Source of the DNA: Aotearoamyces nothofagi
Lineage: Eukaryota > Ascomycota > Leotiomycetes > Leotiales > Tympanidaceae
Assembly (NCBI GenBank): GCA_015345905.1
Contig: JADDTR010000015.1
Span: 434,001 to 498,000, forward strand
Length of the DNA: 64,000 nt
Direction of reading: 5' to 3'
Shown: positions 10,305 through 22,610 of the stretch, piece by piece
Numbering within the stretch: position 1 is the stretch's first letter
Layout: every line of letters begins with the position of its first letter
Translations under genes and position numbers: made by a program
Notes under the pieces: generated by a model
What the model saw: only the letters and a program-made list of their open reading frames with translations
What the model was told of the DNA's origin: nothing
The model's database searches: none

Positions 10305-12852
10305 TCATCTCGCAACTTTAGTGATGAAGGGATGTCTCAGCGCTTCTGCTGGCGTGATTCTCTTCTCCGGGTTCAAAGCCAAGCATCTATCAAGCAGATC
10401 GACAAACTGATTCAACTCCTTCATCTCAAGATCTGTCATGCCTTTTGATGCCCCAACAAGTCTAGTTCTCAAATCTCTTGTCGGTTTCGCGAACGTCATG
10501 GTCTTCACTATGTCCTTTCCAGTGAGTTTATCCTGCTCTACGCTTCGAAGATTTGCCATTTCATCGAAATGCACATAAGCGAACTGCGCTCGGCGGAGCA
10601 TCTTAATTGTAAACTTGCCACGGCACTCCATGATCGACCGTAGCATCTGATTATTGGAACGGCCAGTAAATAGAATTTTTCCAGTGTACAACTCGTACAG
10701 CGTACAGCCAATAGACCATATATCGATTGCAAAATCGTAAGGCATGCCAAGAATGATTTCTGGGGCACGATAAAAACGGGAAACCAGGTAGGGTGTAATC
10801 TCATTATCGTTCGCGTCGGAGGCAGAGCCAAGATCACATATCTTTAACATGTTGCGCGCTTCGTTGACAAGGATGTTGTCAGGCTTCAAATCAGCGTGTA
10901 GGATATTGCACTTTCGCATGAGACTAAGACCCAGGAACATCTGTTGAGCATATGCTCTAACGGCCCGGAGATTTATGCCAACATCGCGACCAAACTTCTT
11001 CAGGACTTCTCGCAGATTGATGCTAAGGTTTTCGAAGACCATGCAAAGATGGCCTTTATGCTCGAAGTGCCGTTCTAACCTGATCATGTGTTTCTTGTCT
11101 TCAGGGTCTGCCTCGATGAGCTTCTCGAGGATTTCGATCTCCTTCATGCCTGCTCTTCTCCTATTAATAGTTAGTAAAAAAATCTTCAGGCGCAGTTGGT
11201 TCAGCTTACATTGTTTCATTATTTCGGATGAGTTTGATAGCAACTAGCTTCTTCGTTGTAACATCAGTAGCTCTCACAACTCCGGAGAACATCCCTCTTC
11301 CGAGATTTGCTTGTACGTGATACCTCCCATTCAACAGTTCGCCCAGGATAACCTTATAATAGCCTTCTGCATCATCCCAATTGTCAAGCATGCCGATATC
11401 AAGCTCTTTTGCTTCTGGTATTGGAACAGCGACTAACTTATGCTCGGTCTTACCACTAGCCTTATCCTCAGCAGGATCTTCACCAAACATATCATCATCG
11501 TCGTCATCCGCAAACATGTCGAATTCATCCTTAGATTTCTTCAAATTTTCCTGAATGGGCGCTGCAGATGGTGGGAGAAGAACAGCCTGTTCACCAGGTT
11601 TCGTCTCATCATACGTTCCAGATGATGCCTCGCCAACGTGACGCTTGTCATCACGCCGTTGATCTTCCCTCATGTCCATAGTAGGATCATAGTCGGCTGC
11701 GGAAGGTTCGTCCTCTTCGGTACCGTTCGCAATTGTACCATTGGTATTGGCGAGATCCTGATCATTGATAATGGTAAAAGCGCCAGGACTAGGAGCATCC
11801 TGAGTTTCCTTGGGAGTTCCAGGAGCCGATATTTCAAGGGATCCTGACAATCGTACATGAGCCTCTGTCATCATATAAAGAGCTTGCGACTTACCCGATC
11901 GTGTAGATGTTGTGTAACTGCCATCGCCAGTGGCTGGGGTTCCGGGTGCAGACTTGTCTCCAAGTTGTAGCGCCTGTACCATCATCGGTGTAGCAGAGCC
12001 TCTATACTTAGCCTTGATAGCCTCCCGACGCTTGCGACGCTGCTCAATCATAGCGGCTTCATCTAGAGGCTCAGGTTCTGCAAAATCGTCGGTATTCTTG
12101 TCGGTGGCAGTTCTAGACCTAGCGCAAATAAGCTTCAAAAGACTATCAGAAACGTCCAGAAACACTTACTCCCTTCGATTAAATCCATTGCTGAAATTAT
12201 CGTTATGCTCTCGTACTGACCCTTGCGTAGTTTTAGCTTCTCGTTTCGAAACTTCAGCAGGCATCAGGCCATTTCCTCGTTTGCTCACTGACTGATCTTT
12301 GAAACTCCGGCCATTGTGGCTTTCATACCCATAAGTACTAGACTTACTTGCCTCAGTATGAGGGCCATATCGACCATTATCTCTTTGTGACTGTCCATCA
12401 GCATGTCCTCGAGGTGCTCGATACGGCGAACGGCTGCGAGTTCGATTCCGTTTCTCAGCATGCCGATCTCGGTCATCGTATCGTAGATCTGGAGTCGATG
12501 CGCGATCTTGATATAAATCTTCGTATGATCGTTGCTGCCGTCGTCTATACTCTGAGGGTTGATCTTCGTAGTGTACCTTGAAGCGGCGAGGGTCTGCGTG
12601 ACCACGGTCGTGGTGATCACTTTCTCTTGGTCTTTTGGATCCTCGAGGGCGTTCAGAGTATGGCGAGCGACTTCTCTCTAGAGAGCGTCTGTCTCTCGAA
12701 GAGTCATTGGAGGATGTTGAGTTCGAGTATCTAGATCGTGTTCTGTCTTGACGGTCAACGGAAGTGCCATCGAGCTGAGGCAGCGACGTAGTTGCCTTCT
12801 CTGATCCTCCATCCCTTATTTCTCCCTCATCTGAGCTAGCTGGAGAAGCCAT
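10305..12852 (-). CDS. prp4: Prp4 family pre-mRNA splicing protein kinase
   Basis: Exons 12852-12170, 12118-11210 and 11160-10305 give 815 aa. A further 51-nt segment (11894-11844) in exon 2 looks like an in-frame intron; removing it gives 798 aa. The N-terminal ~230 residues are Arg/Ser/Asp-rich with RS dipeptides, as in Prp4 kinases. An acidic linker (FADDDDDDMFGEDP) precedes the kinase domain (about 470-810). The domain has the glycine loop LGRGMFSGVV, AIKLI lysine, HADLKPDN catalytic loop (HAD instead of HRD is characteristic of Prp4), DLGSA in place of DFG, and PYLVSRFYRAPE activation segment. Prp4 is a nuclear CMGC kinase that phosphorylates tri-snRNP proteins (Prp6, Prp31, Prp1) to activate the spliceosome. 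The gene is divergent from tma7, with a 411-bp shared promoter. Confidence 0.95.
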
Positions 12853-13263
12853 CGTTACTGTTGTGATCAGAGACTGTAGATCTCCCTGCCTTGTCGTGCA
12901 AATGTTGTGTTAGCCAAGGATCAGGATATACATCTCAATTGAAAATGAGCCCAACCAGGTGTCTATCGTCTCTCTTCCTATATCTCAGTGCATTGTCATA
13001 GGAACTATGGACCGTTGTGTGCGGATAAAAGCTTCTGTTCTTGGGTTGATAATGTAGTCGACGGCACAGGTGAGGCTATCGCCGGCGGCGTGCATTTTTG
13101 GACGCTAGTCTCACTAGTGGAAAGTCCCTCTAAAAAATACGCCGGGAGCACATCTGACAACCTCAGTACAAAACGCGCAAACACTTCTCGACAAACTCAA
13201 GACCGACTCGATCATCTACAGTCCTACTTAAGACTCTCAATTCATAAATATTAAATATTCACC
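12853..13263. promoter_or_regulatory. Bidirectional promoter between prp4 and tma7
   Basis: A 411-bp gap between two divergent start codons. It must contain both promoters. No specific binding site was identified. Confidence 0.55.
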
Positions 13264-13580
13264 ATGGGAGGAGCTGATAGAGCAGGTATGCTTACTAATC
13301 CTCCTCTACCCCGCAGCTCGCTGACCCCATTGAAGGAGGCAAAGCCAAGCCGTTAAAGGCACCAAAGAAGGCACCCAAGGGCGAGATGGACGAAGAAGAT
13401 AAGGCTTTCCAGGAGAAGCGCAAGGCTGGTATGTCAAGTCTCGTCACTCCGTTCAGAAGAGCAACCTGACTCGAGGCAACAGACGCAAAGGCCAAGGCCG
13501 ATATGGCAGCGATGGCAAAGGGCAGCAAAGGTCCTCTTAACACTGGCGTACAGGGCATCAAGAAGAGTGGCAAAAAATAG
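13264..13580 (+). CDS. tma7: Tma7, ribosome-associated translation machinery protein
   Basis: A small 70-aa protein from three exons: 13264-13285, 13336-13428 and 13483-13580. It is too split to be seen as one open frame. The assembled product begins MGGADRAGGKAKPLKAPKK, continues with DEEDKAFQEKRKADAKAKA and ends GPLNTGVQGIKKSGKK. This is the Tma7/CCDC72 family pattern: a Lys-rich N-terminus, DEED-KAF centre and GIKKSGKK end. In yeast Tma7 associates with ribosomes and its loss changes translation. The exon 1 donor (GTATGC) pairs with an acceptor at 13335; an earlier CAG acceptor would introduce a stop. The protein is very basic and probably unstructured alone. Confidence 0.92.
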
Positions 13581-14789
13581 ACTACATGATGGGTACCCAC
13601 AAGGAGGATAACGTGATGCGATGATTCGACGATCGATTGGCAAGGAGCAGAGGCGTTTGTTTCGTGGAGCATCCACACATTAGAAAGAGGCGTTGGCCGA
13701 TCGTCTCATTTTGAGCTGCTAAGCATGAGATTTGTTAAGATAGACTATTCAGGTCTTTGGAAACCCTTGGTCATGGTCACGGACAGTTCTACATATACTA
13801 TCTCAAAGTCACCTAGATGAGAAGCTCTTGACGTTACCTGGTCCAATACTGAACCTTCCGCTTCGTCCTACCCATCCGCGGAAACATCCTCAAGGCCAAT
13901 TGCGTGGCTCCCATCCAAGTGCTATACAGGTTATATCACCCAGTGAGGAAAGTGGTATCGATTAATTATGAAATTCATTCAGAGCACCAGTCGTGAAGTG
14001 GTCTTCCTGAGCATCATACTTGATCCTTCTAGGAGAGAATGGTTATCAGAACAGTATGACATGTTATTATGAAAGTATTTAGAGGAAAGTATCTTGTAGG
14101 TATTTTAAATTCTCTTGAGATTTATAGGACTTGGCTCGCCCATGTCCCGCAGACCTTTTTGGACAGTCTAGTGAGTTGGCTAAATTACTTTTGAACTGAA
14201 GTATATTCCGATCGTCCAGCTCATATTCACGTATGACGTTTCTAATTTTTGCTGGCAATTCTCGGCACTGCTCTATCTGCAGCCTCATTTATACATCTAC
14301 TCTACTTGTCTGTTATTCGGGTCTCTGCCTCTATATTTCAACCCCCGTCGCCCAATCTTGAGTATCCAGAGTATATATGTCAAATTTTTCCCTCAGCACA
14401 CAAGCAAAATAACTGGCAAACTGTGGACCGATAATGTAAAAGAGTATAACAAGCCCTTTTATGTTGTTGTAGCTGGCGATAGGCTTCTAACCATGCTATA
14501 AACCACCCTTGAGGCGGCTCCCTATAGCAATCCTTCTGCTTGGTTGACCTGGTCTCCAAGGATCAAGTAAAAGGTTAAATGACATTTCGGGATAGGAATG
14601 CCTGAAACACTGCAAAAGAGGCACTTCTGAGGCTTCGATGGATAGGAGAACTGTCGTATACTGGCATGAGCCATGCGTGGGCATTGTTCAGTGAAGGAGG
14701 ACTGAAAGGCCGAGACATCAAAGGAGAGTATATATATCTTTCCTGTGCATTGCTGCACTTTCCAAAGGAATCCTTCAACTGTTTACGAC
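13581..14789. other. Gene-free spacer
   Basis: No protein-like frame and no splice-linked exons recognised. Composition is moderate, without the tandem repeats that begin at about 14.87 kb. Confidence 0.4.
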
Positions 14790-17700
14790 TTAATTCTCTT
14801 TAAATAAACGATGTGCGGGGCTTTCTTCCGGCGAAGAATAAGAGCCCCCGCTCAAGGTGTAGCCTAAATAGCGCCCCCCCCCCCCTTTTCCCAACCCACC
14901 CAGCTCTTCAAATTCATGTCCATGCCGACTCCATCCCCACGCCCCCTCTGCAAGAATAGGCGCAAACCCAGAAGCCGGACCATCAGCTCCGCCCCGCCCG
15001 CCCGCCATCCCAAACCCGCCACCAGCCCCCCCCTCCAACCAGCCCTCGGACGCGACGAGACGGACCGACGCGGAGCCGCCAAGCGACGGCGGGGCAGAAA
15101 GTGCTCGTCAGACCGCGACGGGAGCGGGGGGGAAAAAACCCATCCCCCTCGCGCTCCCAACCGCTCCTCGGGGGAGCTTTAGAAGAAAAAAAAGCCCGCG
15201 TCTTGAGAGAGGGCGTCTCGTCGGTCTTGGCTCCGTGCCTAGATTACGCGGGGGGGCGTATCTCCGCGCGAGAGGCTATCTCAACCACATCTGTGCTTGC
15301 GGCGTGCGGATGCCGGCCTCGCCATGATATCTCCGATACGATACGCGGCAGGGCGTCTATGGGGAAAGAAAGAAGCGTTGTTGATAACGGCTGTTGGTGC
15401 TGTGGATTCTTTTGAAAAAAAAGGAGCAGAGAAGAGGAGAGAGGTGCGATGGGTACGGTAGGTACAGTATCAGCCCCGGCCTTGCATCACAGCCCCCGCA
15501 CAAACTCCAGCATCCGCCCTCTCAAATCCACATCAGTCAGCCGCGGCCAACCGCGATTGCCGGACTCTATGCTAGCTACCTACCGTGTATCACCCAGCTG
15601 CGCCAACCAACTTTGCGAGAGTTTTCGAAATAAATGGCCGATATCACCGTCCGAGAGAGAGAGAGAGAGAGAGAGAGGAAACGAGTCGTGCGGAGCTTTC
15701 GAGTTGGGTTTTGAAGGAGGAGAAGAGAGGATAGGCCTTGTTGAGGTCCTCTGGAGCATTGTTTGGCTGGGAAATGATGTGTATCAGGAAGTTGTGGGAG
15801 GCTTGCTCTCTGGTGCAGGGCTGGTTATCACTAGTTAGGGCAATGCATTTCTGGTCTATATCTGTGTATACTTCGGCTTTATGCATGAAGTTTCTATATA
15901 TGCCTCTACTTCTATTTTCATTTTCACTTCTATCTATGCATCCACTTTCACTTCCACTTTCACTTCTACATGTATTTTCACTTCCACTTCCACTCTAGCT
16001 CTTACAGAATCTTCTGTATTCATTTCTATATATACTTCCTCTTCCTCTTCCTCACCTACATCCACTTCCTCTTCCCCTTCCTCTTCCTCTTCCCCTTCCT
16101 CATCTACTTCCTCACCCACATCCTCTTCCTCTTCCAAACCAGACCCATCATCCCATCCCATCCCATCCCAGCCCGCAAACAACAGCATCACCACCAGCCA
16201 CCACCCCCAAAGAGCCAGCCAGCCAAGCAGCGCAGCAGACCGCCAATCCAACCGGCACACCAGGCTCCGTCCAGATCCCCTCACGCGCATCGCGCATCTC
16301 CCTTCCCTTCCCTGCCCAGCGCCTCCCCCTCCCCCTATCCCAGCGCCGCCGAGTCCAGAACCATCATCATCACACGATCCAGAACCCATCCAATGCAGTC
16401 CTCCCAGCAGCACGCCTGATGCGTGCAGCATCTCTGTTCCCCCAGCACGCACGCACGCACGCACGCATATATACATATACATCATCCCATGCATCACCTC
16501 GCCTCGCGCGTCGCATTTGCTGCCACCAGCGCATCGCAGCGCATCGCATGCATGATGCGCGCCCGTCTCCCCCCCCCCCCCGCGCAACAGCATTCCCCGA
16601 CCCGGGATTCCTTTACCCCCCCCCCCCCGGGGCGCCATGTGATGCTGCCGAGTGCGTGTCTTGAGCATCCATATCCGTCCAAACATGCCCCCTCCGTCAC
16701 TCGCCCCATCCCATCCATCCATCAATCAATCACACAGCGACTCGACTGGCCCCACATATATACATATACATATATCATACCATATCATGGGCCAGACAGA
16801 GCCCCCCCTCCTCCCGCGTTTGCTGCAGCGTCTGGTTTCCTCTCTCTCTCTCTCTATTTAAACCCCCAAAAAAGTGAAACAGCGCGACTTGGAGTTTTGA
16901 TCCCTGTGCGACAGTTTTGGGTGGGTGTATTGTATTGTATTGTATTGTATTGTATGTATTGTGCCGAATGGCTATTCTGTATGGCTAGCCATATATATGC
17001 CTGCTATACTATACAGCACTATACCTTCCTATACTATCCTTCCCAAACCACACCACCAACACCCATCCTATCCCATCCCATCCCATCCCCACCGTCCGCC
17101 CTGCGCCGCCCGGAATCAGAGACGAGAGAGAAGAAACGAGGCGGAAGCCCAGCAGGGGTGCGGATGGTTGGTCTACGACGGCCGGTCGGCTGGGTGGTTG
17201 GTCGGTTGGTTTTGTCAGGCAGTTGCAGTTACAATCCCAGCCGTCAGTTGCAGTCAATCACAATCGCAATCAATCACCCAGCAGGCCCAGCAGACCCAGC
17301 TCCCGCCAGGTCAAAAGCGCAACGACGGACGTTCTCTCTGCTCTCTGCTGTTTTTTTTTTTTTTTGCCGATGTGCCCGTAGCCCGTGGGCAGCCCGTAGC
17401 CTTTACCAGTGCGCGAGGCCCGGGTAGGGTGGTGATGGATCAGACCGGGTGGTGTCGGTCGAGCACGAGCCGGATGATGCAGCGGATCACGGTGGGAGGA
17501 GGGTCCACGTCGAGATCGGGTTTCATGGGGAGAGTATCATATCAGCACGTGTACGCACGATGAAGCAGAGTGAGGGACGGCATCATCGTCATATGAGAAT
17601 CATGATTTGTATTACAGTCCGGACTATTCAATACTCTTTTGTGATTTTGGGTTTTTGTACTTTTTTGCTGCAGTGCGGTGCACAGGCAAAGCCATCCAGG

Positions 17701-18226
17701 CCAACTCTTCTATCGACGGTTTTTGAGAGCATCCTCAAATGTTCCAAATCTATATACAGGCCTTCCCCCGATCGGAGACATGCTTTCCCTACTCCAACCC
17801 AACTTTACCAAGTTGATCCTTGGGGTATCTCCTCCAACACCTGCCTCAACATCCTATCCTCTTGGCAAAAAAGATAAAAAGAGTAAAATCATAAAACGCC
17901 AATCTACCATTTCGTAATCGTTCTTCTTCCTGTCGAGGTTGCTTCCTCTTTGTATTATAAACGCCCCGGATAACAAAAAGTCCTCCCTCTTCGCTCCCAT
18001 TTTGGCCCACAGTGGTGCTGTGTGCCCCGACTCCATTTGCTCTATTGAGCCAAACATTCCCCCCAGTAGATAAAACAGGTTATTATATATGTACAAAAAA
18101 ATATCGAGATTAAGATATGTAAGGTCGTTCCCCGGTCCCTTGTGGGTCCAAATGGTAGGTAAAAAGTCTAGTGGTAGATGTAAAAGAGGATCTTTGTGTC
18201 TGGAGATCCAGTCGAAGCTCCGGTGA
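14790..18226. repeat. Low-complexity, repeat-rich region downstream of the Ran1-like kinase gene
   Basis: A mosaic of simple sequence. It contains a 12-C run (14874-14885), (GA)n at 15653-15678, a long polypyrimidine tract (about 15900-16137), TCCCA repeats (about 16150-16172 and 17065-17090), (GCAC)n at about 16443-16466, two 13-C runs (16569-16581 and 16616-16628), (GTATT)n at about 16927-16953 and a 15-T run (17351-17365). Open frames of 150-330 codons occur here but are translations of the simple repeats (runs of S/T, P or C). I see no gene. Confidence 0.7.
15900..16137 (+). repeat. Polypyrimidine tract (TTCCTC / TTTCACTTC repeats)
   Basis: About 240 nt that are almost entirely C and T on the plus strand, made of imperfect CACTTC and CTTCCT units. 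Such homopurine/homopyrimidine stretches with mirror symmetry can form triplex DNA. Here this is inferred from composition only. Confidence 0.75.
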
Positions 18227-19990
18227 TTAAAATGCTCTCCATACGGGAGCAGCTGCCAGCAGTGAAAAGTGAACAGGTGATACGCAACGGTTGGCAAAAG
18301 ATTGGCGAACCTTACTCGGCTGACTTGTAGTGCTGGGGACATTAGGACTATCCTGGACAACGATAGAAGGAACTTTGGGTCCGGTAGGGTGGAGTAACAC
18401 CTGACGACCGGTTCCCGAGCTGATGGCTAGATTGGCCTCCATGAATTCCTGAGCAGTCACTGAAACGTATGGGTTGGCGATGGGAGCGAATTCATCATTT
18501 GCATTCCATGCCTTGGGTGGGGATGGAGCATCAGGAACAAGTCCCTCAAACTCGGGGTCGCAGTCCTCTTCCATGACCTCGAAGGGGAAGTCATAGTCTA
18601 ATGTGGAATCGACCTCACTAGGGGCCGTCGAGTTATCAGAGCTGTCTGAAATCATGGATCCTTCCTCTGAGATGGTGGATGCTGGAGACAATGGTTCGTT
18701 GAAGATGTAGTCCTGGATGGCGGCTTCGATTGGGGCCACCACAGGATCCGAGGCACGATTGGTGAAGCGGCTGCAGTGGACAATTCGGTGCCTCAGCTCA
18801 GCCAGAGTGATGCGTCTGTGAGGGTCGATCTCGAAAATCATTCCCAGAATCTCGTTCAGCTCATCGGACAACGGAAGAATGGATTTCAAGAACTGGCGAT
18901 CCGCCATGTAGGCTCGGAAGGTGGAATCCTTGGTCGAGGCAGATTTCCATGGGTTGCGGCCACAGGTCAGGTTGACCAGGATCACTCCAAGGCTCCATAT
19001 GTCATTAGGGGCGGAGGCATAGCACGAGAATCCAGCTGACTGATTCTGGCATTCTAGAGGTTGAGATGATTAGTGAGTGCAGGGGGGTTGAAGAGCAACA
19101 AGAGTAGGAATCCTACCTGGTGACATGTAGAATGTCGATCCGCAGCCGAAATCTGACGAGTACATGTCTCTCGTGGCCAGTCCGAAGTCTGCTAGCTTGA
19201 CCTGGTGGCCTCCCTCTGTAACTAAAACGTTTTCAGGCTTCAGGTCTCGGTGGTAAATACCCAACTCATGGCAGTGGGATACTGCATCCAAAATTTGAAG
19301 GAAAACACTCTTGGCAGCCAGGTCATTACCAACGTAACGACCTTGTTCTGTAATGTTTGAAAAGAGGTCTCCTTCCGGGCAGTATTCCATGACAACATAG
19401 GTACATTCTGCGACATCAACTATCCGGAGAAGGGAAACAATATTGGGATGGGCCGAGACTTCGTAGTGTAGCTGCATCTCGGTATGCTGGAACTGTTGCT
19501 GTCTTTGGTCGAGGGGCATGCCATTGGAGTTGAACTTGTTCAGGACCTTCACGGCATACTGGTTCCCAGTGGCAACATCCTTGGCCAAGTGCACGACACC
19601 ATAGGCTCCAGATCCTAACTGCTTGACGAACTGTAGTCGGCGGCCCGGATCAAAATACGTGGCAGGCTGTTCGTATGATGGTGCTGGACTCGCCGAGCCT
19701 TCGTAGAGCGACGGGTCCGTCTCGTCATACGCTGAACACGCTGGACTCCTCGGTGGTGTCAGAAGTCCGTATCGTTGCGACGCCTGCTGGTGAAAGTGTG
19801 CGTCGGAAGACATCGTCGAGTTGTGCGATGGCGAAGGAGCTGCCAGCCGGTAGTCTATCTCATAAGCTTGGCCTTGGGTACTGGCATCCAACGGAGCGTT
19901 CCATAAATAATCTGCAGCTGGTCTGCAATTCTGGCATGATCCTGTACCAACGGCTCCTGAGATTCTGTTGCTCTGGTCGACATTATGCAT
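18227..19990 (-). CDS. Ran1/Sks1-type Ser/Thr protein kinase
   Basis: Exons 19990-19117 and 19053-18227 are joined by a GTAGGA...CTCTAG intron, giving 566 aa from the ATG at 19990. A probable in-frame 63-nt intron (18315-18253) near the C-terminus would leave 545 aa ending APVWRAF. The kinase domain starts near residue 115 with GSGAYGVVHLA. It has AVKVL, the catalytic loop HRDLKPEN, ADFGLAT, and APNDIWSLGV immediately after the spliced MSPECQ segment. The region resembles fungal Ran1/Pat1, Sks1 and Vhs1 kinases, which couple nutrient signals to growth, mating or meiosis; the exact orthologue is not certain. The C-terminal ~200 residues are acidic and disordered. The gene sits alone in a gene-poor, repeat-rich stretch with an unusually long upstream spacer. 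Confidence 0.88.
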
Positions 19991-20535
19991 GGCCTGTTGG
20001 TAAAAGGAGCGGTCCAAATTAAAAATCCGTGGATTGGATATTAAACAGTGGAAAAGGGGCCCAGTACAAAGTCTGGAAAGTCCAGGATGAAGGGAGCGAC
20101 GGGAGCAAGTCTGGGCAGGAAGCAGAGAGTATGGAAGAGGTTCTTAGGAGAGTAGTCGACCTTGGGCGAGATGTCGACGGCGATGTAGTAGTAGTGGTGG
20201 TGGTGGTAGTAGTAGCAGAATGAAGATCAGGTGACGGGCGAGGAGTTGATGGAGAGGGCAGGTCTGGAGAGGAGGAGGAAGAGGAGGAGGAGGAGGGCAG
20301 ATATCGGGGATATATCAAAGATGCGATAGAGACGGTACGTAACAGTAGGGCCTGGGCAGCGGAATGTGGACCACAAAGGCAAGGCTGCAAACAAGAGTCT
20401 GGAAGGCTAGCGCCCAGGGTAAATCCGACGGCTCGCAAGGGTTAGCGGGGCTCGAAGTGGAGCCGGGTAGGCCAAAGTTTACTTTGCGGCAGAAGCGTGC
20501 TAGAGGCAGTCGGGAGGTAGCGGCAGCGGTAGCGT

Positions 20536-20650
20536 GGCTGGGCTGGGCAGGGCAGGGCAGGGCAGGGCGTCGGGGGTGTCGAAGTGACAGGGGAGCGAGG
20601 GAGCTAGGGGGGTCAGGGGGTGTCAGGGTGTCAGGGGGGCCAGGGTGGGT
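20536..20650 (+). repeat. G-rich tracts with quadruplex potential
   Basis: GGGCAGGGCAGGGCAGGGCAGGGC (counted as repeated GGGCA units, 20536-20576) is followed by a second cluster of G runs (20590-20650: GGGG, GGGGGG, GGGGG, GGG, GGGGGG). Four or more runs of at least three G separated by 1-7 nt fit the standard quadruplex pattern on the plus strand. The tracts lie about 550-660 bp upstream of the kinase start codon. Confidence 0.7.
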
Positions 20651-20795
20651 GTGTGCGAGGTGAGAGGGAGGGGAGGGCGTGTGCGTGTGTGTGTGTGTGT
20701 GTGAGGGGTGTCAGAGGACAGAGGGCGGAGGGACAGAGGACGGACGCAGCATCCGGGCCAGGCTGGAGGGTGTCGGTCCTGGGTACGGAGTATGT

Positions 20796-20968
20796 GCGTA
20801 CAGTGCTGTACAGAGTATACAGGACACAGTATACAGGACTCCGTATATAGTATACAGAGCACAGTATACAGACACCGTATAGAGTATACAGAACACCGTA
20901 GACAGACACAGTATAGAGTATACAGTATACAGACACCGTATACAGAACACCGTATACTACTTACAGTA
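20796..20968. repeat. Degenerate GTATACAG tandem array
   Basis: At least ten copies of a short unit related to AGTATACAG(A/G)ACACC, a partly palindromic GTATAC core with variable spacers. Related TACAGAGTAC units recur at 22466-22610. Confidence 0.75.
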
Positions 20969-22465
20969 CCTACTGCCCTGTCTGTACACACACACTGCCC
21001 ACGCTATACGCACTCCACACGCTACGCACGCTAGCAGCGCACACGCTCCTCTGCCACGGCTACACAGGACGCTGGAGGGGCGATGCTGGGCAGGACGCTA
21101 GACCAACGCTGGCCACCGGACACAGGACAGGACACAGGACACAGTAAGCTGCGGTGGCAGAGAGAGGGCGAGAGGGCGAGACGGCGAGACGGCGAGGGCT
21201 TCTGACGGCGGTGACAGGCTGCGGCCAGGCTGCGGCCAGGGTGCCCAGGACGACGGGGCGACGGGGCGACAGGGCGACAGGGCGACAGGGCGCCGGCGCC
21301 TGTTGGCTGAGCCCGAGTAAGGTAATTTGCTTTGGCTCCAGCGAGGATTCCGCGCATCACCAGACACCAGACGCTTCCTGCTGCTATTCTCGTCTCGGCC
21401 CTTGGCCGCAAAGCAGAGCAGCATACGCAACACGCTGGCTGGCTGTCTGTCCGTCCGTCCTGTACCCTACAGTACCATGTATACTGTGTGTACAGTACTC
21501 TGTGTACAGTACTCTGTCCTGTTGTCCTGTCTGTCTGTCCGTCCTGTACCGTACCATGTACATACTAGTATACTGTGTGTACTGTACTGTGTGTACTGTA
21601 CTCTCACCCTGGGCCGTCCGTCTCTGGCGGATGATCTCGATACTGTGCAGCGCAGCACCGTGCAGTGCAACCTGTCCTCTGCCCAATGCTGCCGGCACCA
21701 CTCGCCCTCTGCCATCCCCAAGCCTCTCGCCCTCCGCCCTCCGCCCTCCGCCCTCCGCCCTCCGCTGCAGGCAGGGCTGTCAGCCTGTCACTGCCTCTCG
21801 CACAGGACGAGGCGGCCACCCACGAGATGAGGCCGGGTGGTCGCGGCACAGTGCTGTAGGGGGCTGCGGCCAGTGAGTGGTTGGGGGCTGGTGTGGTGCA
21901 GGTCGTATCACTGCAGCGCTCACTATTCACTACTCACTGTTCCCTGGGAGCCTGCGAGCCTGCGAGACGGGGGCGTTGTTCAGTACAGTCAAGTGTCGCA
22001 GAGCTGCAGGCTGGAGGGCCACAGGGCCACAGGGCCTCCGGGCCATAGGCTACGACACCTACAGGGCTCCAGCCTGCAGAACAACAACAGCAACAGCAAC
22101 AGCATCCGTGGCTGGGTGAATCACTGATATTCACTGGTTCACCACGCTATTGTCTCTCCGCCCTCCGCCCGGCCCTGATTGGGCTGGGCTGGTGGGCAGC
22201 AGGCAGCAGGCAGCAGGCAGCAGGTAGGCATACAGGGGTCTTGCCTGCTGCCTGCTGCCTGCTCCACTCCCCTCGGCATGGCTGCTTGCATCGTGGAGTC
22301 CGCGTCCGTTGTGGGCGGCCCTCATAGGCTGGCTGGCCTACGCGAGCATTCTTCTGCTTGCGGCCATGGTCCTCGGCCGCACGGGTCCAGCCAGTCACAG
22401 CCAGGCACAGCCAGGCACAGCCAGGCCCAGCCAGTCACCGCCCAGTGAACGCATCGCCCGTCGTA

Positions 22466-22610
22466 CAGAGTACTGCACAGGATACTATACAGAGTACTAT
22501 ACAGAGTACTATACAGAGTACGTACTATACACAGTACGTACTGCACAGAGTACCCATACAGAGTATGTACTGTACAGAGTACCCATAGAGTACTTTACAG
22601 AGTACTGCAC
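22466..22610. repeat. TACAGAGTAC tandem array
   Basis: Units of about 12 nt (ACTATACAGAGT) repeat head to tail, then drift into variants with GTAC palindromes (CAGTACGTACTG). Sequence drift increases toward the right end. Confidence 0.78.

Noticed and set aside
11206-12165. A single long prp4 exon read straight through 11894-11844
   Set aside because: The frame is open, but the segment has strong GTAAGT and CAG signals; kept as a possible retained intron rather than certain coding sequence.
15934-16725. Long minus-strand open frame (263 codons) rich in Gly/Glu/Val
   Set aside because: It is the reverse reading of polypyrimidine and poly-C tracts; composition follows the simple repeats and no domain is present.
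16423-17427. 334-codon plus-strand open frame
   Set aside because: Runs of His, Pro, Ser and Tyr come from microsatellites; no splice context or motif.
21154-21876. 240-codon open frame and overlapping frames on both strands
   Set aside because: Overlapping open frames in all phases in tandem repeats free of stops; no protein-like pattern.
22466-22610. Direct repeats resembling a CRISPR array
   Set aside because: Units are adjacent and drifting, with no unique spacers, in a eukaryotic genome; an ordinary degenerate tandem repeat.
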